Origin: Elusimicrobiota bacterium
GTDB lineage: Bacteria > Elusimicrobiota > Elusimicrobia > UBA1565 > UBA9628
Reading direction: 5' to 3'
NCBI GenBank assembly: GCA_028871595.1
Contig: JAGWMT010000119.1
Coordinates: forward strand, 1 to 9,293
Length of the DNA: 9,293 nucleotides
The first letter of the stretch is position 1. Each line of letters starts with the position of its first letter. A program made the position numbers and the translations under genes. Under the pieces are notes generated by a model, which was not told where the DNA came from, ran no database searches, and saw only the letters and a program-made list of their open reading frames with translations. Shown here one piece after another: positions 6,134 to 9,293 of the stretch.

Positions 6134-8487
6134 AGACCTGGGACCTGATCGTGGTGGGCGGCGGCCCCGCCGGGAGCACCTTGGCGGGCGTCGTACGCAA
6201 GCACGATCCGAAGGCCAAGGTCCTGGTGCTGGAGAAGGATCCGTTCCCGCGCCATCACGTGGGCGAATCCTTGCTGCCCGGCTCCATCCCGGTCCTGAAA
6301 GAACTGGGCGTCCATCATAAGATCGACGCCGGCGGCTTCCCGCGCAAGATGGGCGTGGTCTTCGTCTGGGGGGAGAACCGCGACCCGTGGGACGCGGACT
6401 TCAATAATCTGAACCTGGAGATGGTGAAGAAATATGGCCGCATGCTGGACGCCGAGTTCTCCTGGCAGGTCCTGCGCTCCACCTACGACAAAATTCTTTT
6501 GGATCATGCCGTCGAGCTGGGCGCCGAGGTCCGCTTCGGCTGGCGCGCGGTGGAGGCCGTGGAGGAGAACGGCGTGGTGACCGGCGTGGTGGTGGAGAAG
6601 GACGGGAAGAAAGAGATCTTGCGCGCCGGGACCGTGGCCGACTGCTCCGGCCAATCCGGCTTCTTGGCGGCCCAGCGCGGCACGCGGACCTTCAACGACG
6701 AACTCAAAAATGTCGCCGGCTACGCCTACTACAAAGGCGCCAAATGGAAATTCGAGTTCCAGGGACATCCGGACAAGACGAAGATCTTCGTTTGTTCTGT
6801 CCCCGAAGGGTGGTTCTGGTACATCCCCTTGTCTTCTGACATGGTGTCGGTCGGTCTTGTGTCCAAAGCGAATTACGTGAAGTCGCACAAAAACGGAAGC
6901 GATTTCCGAAAGTACTTTTTCGACGCATTGAAGCGCTGCGACGAGATTCAGCCGTTGTTGAAGGACGCCGCGCTCATGAGGGGCGTGGACCCCAAGGAGC
7001 CCGCGAAAGAATTTTTCTCCACCGGCGACTGGTCGTATCAAAACGAGAAGGCCTGCGGGCCCGGCTGGCTGGCCGCCGGCGACGCGGCCTTCTTCCTGGA
7101 TCCGCTGCTGTCATCGGGCGTCATGATGGCGCACCTGTCCGGGCACCGCGCGGCGTACACCTGGCTGAGCGCCCGCCGCGAGGCCGACGCCGCGGTGCGC
7201 GCCCTGCTGTGGTCGGACTACGACCGCTTCTGCAAGGAAGTGGCCGGAGCGTTCATGGCCTTGGTCCGCTTCTGGTACCGCCACGACCCCAACGCCCGCG
7301 CGTGGTGGTCCGAGGCGCGCCGAGCCATGGGCAAGCGCTCGCCGGTGGACCTGGACGACAAGACCGCGTTCGTGGCCGTGGCGGCGGGCCTGACCTATTA
7401 CTTCGAGCGCGCGTACACCTCGCAGAGCCTGCTGTTCGGCTCCAGCGGCGCGGAGCACTCCTGGCAGTGGGAAGGCACCAAGCTGGAACTCAAGAACTGG
7501 ACGCGCCAGATCCTGGCCATCGTGGAGACGGGTTTTCTGAAGGCCCAGCCCGCGCGCGACGCCAAACTGCGCGCCGCCGAGGCCGAGGTGGCCCGCCAGG
7601 AAATCCCGGACTCATGGATTCCTCGCGTGGTGAAGACCTTGGAGGAGCAGGTCGCCTTCCTGCCGGTGTCCCAGGACGGACGCCTGCTGCCCGCGCGCCG
7701 CTTCCGCGTGGTGAAGTCCGAGGGCCTGGACGCCGGGGACGACGCCGCCAACCCCCGGCGCATTTTGCCGCGGTCCTACGCTTTGGCGTTGTCCTTGACG
7801 GATGGCAAACGCTCGGTGGGAGCGATCAAGCGCGAACTGGCGCGCCGCTCCGCCTTGCCGCGCGACGTGCTGGACGCCCAGGTCTTCCGTCTTTTGAAGG
7901 ACCTTGCGGTCTTGGGGGCCGTTGAGTGGACGGAGGCGCCCGACATGCCCCTTCCGCCCGAATCCGCGCCGAAGGCCGGCGACGCCTGGGGCCACTTCCG
8001 CCTGGGCGAGGCCGCCTTGCGCCGCGGCGACCCCGCCGCCGCCGAGGAAGCGCTCACCCGCTGCGTCCTGGCGGGCGCGCCCGGTCCGTGGGCCTACGCC
8101 CTGCGCGGCGAGGCGCGCCGCCACCTGGGCCGCGCCGTCGAGGCCGCCCAGGACCTGGACGAAGCCCTGCGCCGCGGCGCGCCGCCGAAAACCGCCCCGG
8201 GCTCGCCCCGGTTGGACGCGCTCAGAGACGAGTTCGAATCCGGCGTGGAGCGCGCCATGATCGAGGACCGCGTCCGTCTCCTGCGCGGCAAGCTCCGCCT
8301 GGTCTCCGGAGACGCGCGCGGCGCGCGCGAGGACGCCGACGCCGCGCTTAAGGTGAACCCGCGCCAATCCGAGGCATTGGTGATCCGGGCCAAAGCCGCC
8401 ATGTCCTTGGGCGACATGACCTCCGCCAAGGCCGACCTGCAGGCCGCTTTAGCCATCGAGAACGCAGGCAAACGGGATGAGGGCTGA
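6130..8487 (+). CDS. FAD-dependent halogenase-type monooxygenase with PqqD-like and TPR C-terminal extensions
   Basis: The start is ATG 6130 because the Rossmann FAD-binding segment follows at once; a GTG at 6097 would add residues inside the upstream gene. Seen in the 785-residue protein: GGGPAG at 10-15; the GESLLP block at 45-50, typical of PltA/PrnC/CndH-type flavin-dependent halogenases; K73 in GGFPRKMG, where these enzymes carry the catalytic lysine that forms the haloamine or hydrogen-bonds HOCl; the halogenase signature W-x-W-x-I-P as W228 to P233; and GDAAFFLDPLLSSG at 317-330. Residues 538-602 resemble a PqqD-like winged helix, with a TDGKRSVGAI strand-turn followed by two helices. 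Residues 618-785 are about four TPR units. Family members use FADH2 from a separate reductase, O2 and halide to chlorinate or brominate aromatic or pyrrole substrates; no reductase is in this window. The substrate is unknown, and a non-halogenating relative (hydroxylase or reductase) remains possible. Length exceeds the usual 400-550 residues because of the two added domains. Confidence 0.85.
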   Translation: MKTWDLIVVGGGPAGSTLAGVVRKHDPKAKVLVLEKDPFPRHHVGESLLPGSIPVLKELGVHHKIDAGGFPRKMGVVFVWGENRDPWDADFNNLNLEMVKKYGRMLDAEFSWQVLRSTYDKILLDHAVELGAEVRFGWRAVEAVEENGVVTGVVVEKDGKKEILRAGTVADCSGQSGFLAAQRGTRTFNDELKNVAGYAYYKGAKWKFEFQGHPDKTKIFVCSVPEGWFWYIPLSSDMVSVGLVSKANYVKSHKNGSDFRKYFFDALKRCDEIQPLLKDAALMRGVDPKEPAKEFFSTGDWSYQNEKACGPGWLAAGDAAFFLDPLLSSGVMMAHLSGHRAAYTWLSARREADAAVRALLWSDYDRFCKEVAGAFMALVRFWYRHDPNARAWWSEARRAMGKRSPVDLDDKTAFVAVAAGLTYYFERAYTSQSLLFGSSGAEHSWQWEGTKLELKNWTRQILAIVETGFLKAQPARDAKLRAAEAEVARQEIPDSWIPRVVKTLEEQVAFLPVSQDGRLLPARRFRVVKSEGLDAGDDAANPRRILPRSYALALSLTDGKRSVGAIKRELARRSALPRDVLDAQVFRLLKDLAVLGAVEWTEAPDMPLPPESAPKAGDAWGHFRLGEAALRRGDPAAAEEALTRCVLAGAPGPWAYALRGEARRHLGRAVEAAQDLDEALRRGAPPKTAPGSPRLDALRDEFESGVERAMIEDRVRLLRGKLRLVSGDARGAREDADAALKVNPRQSEALVIRAKAAMSLGDMTSAKADLQAALAIENAGKRDEG
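7741..7935 (+). other. PqqD/winged-helix-like segment inside the flavoenzyme
   Basis: Residues 538-602 of the flavoenzyme read as a short hydrophobic segment, the LTDGKRSVGAIKREL turn and helix, an acidic loop, and a V-F-R-L-L-K-D-L helix ending in LGAVEW. This is the pattern of the C-terminal half of PqqD-fold (RiPP recognition element) domains, whose hallmark is a D-G-x-x-(S/T)-V turn followed by helices. The preceding strands are poorly matched, so a different winged helix is also possible. The assignment is by eye only. Confidence 0.35.
8479..8483 (+). promoter_or_regulatory. Ribosome binding site for the last TPR gene
   Basis: GAGGG lies six bases before the ATG at 8490, within the last codons of the flavoenzyme gene. 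It supports that start and coupling across the two-base gap. Confidence 0.6.
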
Positions 8488-8489
8488 GC

Positions 8490-9293
8490 ATGGAGCCGCT
8501 TGAGGCCCTGAGCCGATTGATCAGCACCGGTCGGTCTCGGACATTTGTAAATAATGAAGGGGTGTCCAATGGAGTACGTCGTGCGTTGGAGTTATTAACG
8601 TCGCGACCGCGCTCCGAATACGCGCTGGCGCCCAACGGCATTACACGCGTCGCGAGATCAAATAAATCCGTCGCCGCGGCGAAAATGGCGCTGACGGAAG
8701 CGATCTCTTCCGTTGGTTTGAATCCCAATCATCCGTTCGTCGCCGTCGTCGCCGCCCTGGCATGCGAGGATTTAAAGCGTCCGAAGGACGCCATACGTTG
8801 GTATACGCATGCCGTTCATTCGGCCCCCAAGGAGGGCTGGATTCTTTTGGCCCGCGCCGATGCCAAACGCCGTTTGGGCGACCTGAACGGTTTCCTCCGT
8901 GACGCATCGGCCGCGCATTATCTCGATGAAGGCGCCGGCGTCTTCCGCTCCGCCGTGGTGGATCCCCGCAAGGACTCCGTCCCGAACGCCATCGCGGGGG
9001 CGACGAAATATCTCCGCTCCCATCCGAAAGCCGCTTGGGCCCTGGCCCTGCGCGCCGACCTCAAGCGTTTCCCGGAGATCAACGACTTCCCCGGCGCCTT
9101 GGCCGATTTCGAGGCCGCCGCGCGCCTGGCCCCGAAGGAAGCGTGGATCCACGCCTATCTTTCCCGCGCGCGGATCACCGGCGGAGACGCCGCGGGGGCG
9201 CTGGAGGCGGTGACCCGGGCGGCGGGGCTTCGCCCCGACTGCGGCTGGATCCGGGCCTGGAAGGGGGAAGTCCTGCGCCGCTTCGGCCGCTAC
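8490..9293 (+). CDS. TPR-repeat protein, 3'-truncated by the window edge
   Basis: The frame is open from ATG 8490 to the last base, 268 codons with no stop. The start is supported by a Shine-Dalgarno sequence and by an MEPLEAL opening similar in style to MDPFKRV of the second TPR gene. About the first 70 residues are not TPR-like and resemble nothing else here. TPR units begin near residue 75, and the 60-residue module shared with the other three TPR proteins is at 8877-9056. The final visible repeat has W-I-R-A-W-K-G, a variant of the family's WRG helix A. No signal peptide or catalytic motif is visible. The product is probably another cytoplasmic scaffold of the same family; by comparison with its neighbours, more than half of it may lie beyond the window. 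The first 60 codons have about 58% G+C at third positions, far below the flavoenzyme just upstream. Confidence 0.88.
   Translation, partial: MEPLEALSRLISTGRSRTFVNNEGVSNGVRRALELLTSRPRSEYALAPNGITRVARSNKSVAAAKMALTEAISSVGLNPNHPFVAVVAALACEDLKRPKDAIRWYTHAVHSAPKEGWILLARADAKRRLGDLNGFLRDASAAHYLDEGAGVFRSAVVDPRKDSVPNAIAGATKYLRSHPKAAWALALRADLKRFPEINDFPGALADFEAAARLAPKEAWIHAYLSRARITGGDAAGALEAVTRAAGLRPDCGWIRAWKGEVLRRFGRY

Larger units (their letters stand above)
1..9293 (+). other. Single polycistronic operon (inferred), both ends outside the window
   Basis: All five genes are on the + strand with junctions of +1, -17 (or -5), -4 and +2 bases. No gap is large enough for a terminator or a dedicated promoter. 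Three of the four internal starts have a Shine-Dalgarno sequence embedded in the upstream gene, and the fourth uses an ATGA overlap. Co-transcription is therefore expected. No stretch over 300 bases lacks a gene. Confidence 0.75.

Noticed and set aside
5986..7041. Minus-strand open frame (351 codons) opposite the halogenase domain
   Set aside because: It overlaps a gene with intact FAD-binding and W-x-W-x-I-P motifs and has no recognisable domain of its own.
8540..8565. A/T-rich stretch resembling a -10 promoter element near the start of the last gene
   Set aside because: It lies inside the coding frame after the start codon, has no convincing -35 partner, and the whole local segment is simply less G+C-rich.
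1..9293. CRISPR arrays, tRNA/rRNA genes, insertion sequences, intergenic terminators
   Set aside because: None was seen. The window is coding almost base to base and the repeats present are explained by paralogous TPR coding sequence.

Overview
The window is a dense, one-direction block of bacterial coding DNA of very high G+C, with almost no untranslated bases. It holds five genes on the + strand: four large tetratricopeptide-repeat (TPR) proteins and, fourth in order, one FAD-dependent halogenase-type flavoenzyme. The junctions are a 1-nt gap, a 5- to 17-nt overlap, a 4-nt ATGA overlap and a 2-nt gap. This is the layout of one polycistronic, translationally coupled operon that runs off both edges. 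No promoter, terminator, RNA gene, mobile element or CRISPR array was seen. The organism cannot be named from the sequence. The G+C content, many long TPR proteins and a secondary-metabolism-type flavoenzyme suggest an uncultured environmental bacterium; Elusimicrobiota, Myxococcota or Planctomycetota are guesses only.

Layout: (1) 1-2003, a TPR protein lacking only about eight N-terminal codons, judged by alignment to its neighbour; (2) 2005-4050, a full-length paralogue with matching N-terminal, central and C-terminal elements; (3) 4034-6133, a more divergent TPR protein with a non-ATG start; (4) 6130-8487, a halogenase-type monooxygenase followed by a PqqD/winged-helix-like segment and a C-terminal TPR tail; (5) 8490-9293, the N-terminal 268 codons of another TPR protein that leaves the window with its frame open.

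The four TPR proteins share a 60-residue module of identical length containing a TPR-like unit with a broken first helix, and a W-R-G variant of the TPR helix A. These mark them as one expanded family rather than unrelated TPR proteins. The TPR tail of the flavoenzyme uses the same L/W-R-G style. A reasonable inference is that the TPR proteins are scaffolds, or substrate or carrier-binding partners, for a modification pathway in which the flavoenzyme acts. The substrate, the flavin reductase and any core biosynthetic enzymes are not in this window.

The third-codon-position G+C changes sharply along the block, from about 60% to above 90% in hand-counted samples, and the changes do not follow gene boundaries. 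This suggests a mosaic history of duplication and recombination.
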